The position numbers and the translations under genes were made by a program. Positions 63,597 through 64,000 of a stretch of 64,000 nucleotides of DNA are shown here, piece by piece. Below the pieces are notes generated by a model. That model ran no database searches. It was not told where the DNA came from and saw only the letters and a program-made list of their open reading frames with translations. The stretch's first letter is position 1. Each line of letters starts with the position of its first letter. The DNA comes from Acidobacteriota bacterium (lineage in GTDB: Bacteria; Acidobacteriota; Terriglobia; Acidiferrales; UBA7541). The stretch lies in contig QHYH01000083.1 of the NCBI GenBank assembly GCA_003223215.1, positions 82,651 to 146,650 of the forward strand. The letters run 5' to 3'.

Positions 63597-64000
63597 GCGA
63601 GCCTCCGCCGGAGGAGGTAGATGAAAAGTGGCGCGCCGACAACGGCAGTCACTGCGCCGACCGGAAGCTCGTTAGGAGCGACGACAAGGCGCGCCAGGGT
63701 GTCGGCGACAACCACGGCAATGGCGCCTCCGAGCGCCGAGGTAGGGAGTAAAGTGCGGTGGTCGGAGCCGAACATCAGGCGCATCACGTGAGGAACGAAG
63801 AGGCCGACGTAACCGACGGCGCCGCTGACGGAAACAGCGAGGCCGGTGAGAAGAGAAGCGGCGAGATAAACCAGGAAGCGCACGTGTCGAACGTCCACGC
63901 CGAGATGCATGGCCTCTTTTTCTCCCGCGAGAAGAATATTCAAATCATTGGCGGTCGAGTAGATCACGCCGATGGCAATGAAAAAGCCGGCGGCGAGAAA
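63593..64000 (-). CDS. btuC: FecCD/BtuC-type ABC permease (partial, runs off the window)
   Basis: C-terminal 135 residues of a BtuC/FecCD permease; the frame continues to the window edge at 64000, so the true start lies outside. The family features are clear: G-E-K-E-A-M-H-L-G-V-D-V, A-V-S-V-S-G-A-V-G-Y-V-G-L-F-V-P-H-V-M-R and a final P-V-G-A-V-T-A-V-V-G-A-P-L-F-I-Y-L-L-R-R. It overlaps the ATPase gene by 4 bases. The substrate-binding protein (BtuF) is not in the visible part and may lie just upstream, beyond the window. Confidence 0.88.
   Translation of the reverse strand, partial: FLAAGFFIAIGVIYSTANDLNILLAGEKEAMHLGVDVRHVRFLVYLAASLLTGLAVSVSGAVGYVGLFVPHVMRLMFGSDHRTLLPTSALGGAIAVVVADTLARLVVAPNELPVGAVTAVVGAPLFIYLLRRRLA

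Overview
This window looks like a chromosomal segment of a soil-type Acidobacteriota bacterium. The assignment is inferred from high GC, house-style proteins (a PilZ variant, a DUF6526-like membrane protein, an SH3/barrel protein, a GH172 hydrolase, HlyD-rich efflux loci) and the mix of LexA, bactofilin, RsfS/Obg and 2-oxoacid:ferredoxin oxidoreductase genes. No rRNA, tRNA, prophage, insertion sequence or CRISPR array was seen.

Layout. 0-9.6 kb: a transpeptidase-domain PBP-like protein, an M23 peptidase, a GAF-SpoIIE phosphatase, korAB, a frameshifted PAS-PAS-STAS regulator and a PilZ/zinc-ribbon protein. 9.8-18.6 kb: lexA with a clear promoter and upstream repeats, a zinc-dependent phospholipase C-like protein, pyruvate carboxylase followed by an esterase/ATP-grasp pair, and bactofilin with a strong terminator. 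18.8-22.5 kb: aldo/keto reductase, SDR, DUF6526-like protein, amidohydrolase. 22.8-33.6 kb: a long minus-strand housekeeping array read in the order rplU, rpmA, obg, nadD, rsfS, sigma-54 activator, rlmH, hypothetical, cobO, accD, folC, purE, purK. An opposite-strand, frameshifted metallo-beta-lactamase-fold pseudogene lies between rpmA and obg. 33.9-39.8 kb: a small PilZ protein, a TMEM175 remnant, GH172 plus beta-carbonic anhydrase, cyaY plus a DsbD N-terminal-domain protein, and gltX. 40.5-47.4 kb: an efflux operon of three adaptors, one MacB-type permease and a TolC-like protein, with no ATPase gene. 47.6-53.5 kb: a 1195-residue GAF/GGDEF/HD-GYP protein, a secreted hypothetical, OsmC and FabH. 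54.2-58.6 kb: an SH3/Pro-Ala/beta-barrel protein, a peroxiredoxin with UGA at its peroxidatic position, gatB and a NUDIX pseudogene. 58.6-64 kb: a corrinoid-uptake locus with BtuC/BtuD-like ABC genes, a cobalamin riboswitch, a BtuB-like TonB receptor, a PP-loop ATPase (Dph6/COG2102 type) and a DUF6580 membrane protein.

Most striking: the Bcp-type peroxiredoxin reads through an in-frame UGA exactly where the catalytic cysteine belongs, and the RNA just downstream can fold into a hairpin that fits published bacterial SECIS rules. It is therefore a strong candidate selenoprotein that ordinary gene callers would truncate. Second is the B12 locus, whose riboswitch carries an enlarged set of repeat-derived hairpins and whose receptor sits next to two poorly characterised genes. 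The window also has several frameshifted genes (PAS-STAS, MBL, NUDIX, TMEM175), which mean either real gene decay or indel errors in the assembly. Coordinates and motifs were read by eye; no database search or folding program was run.
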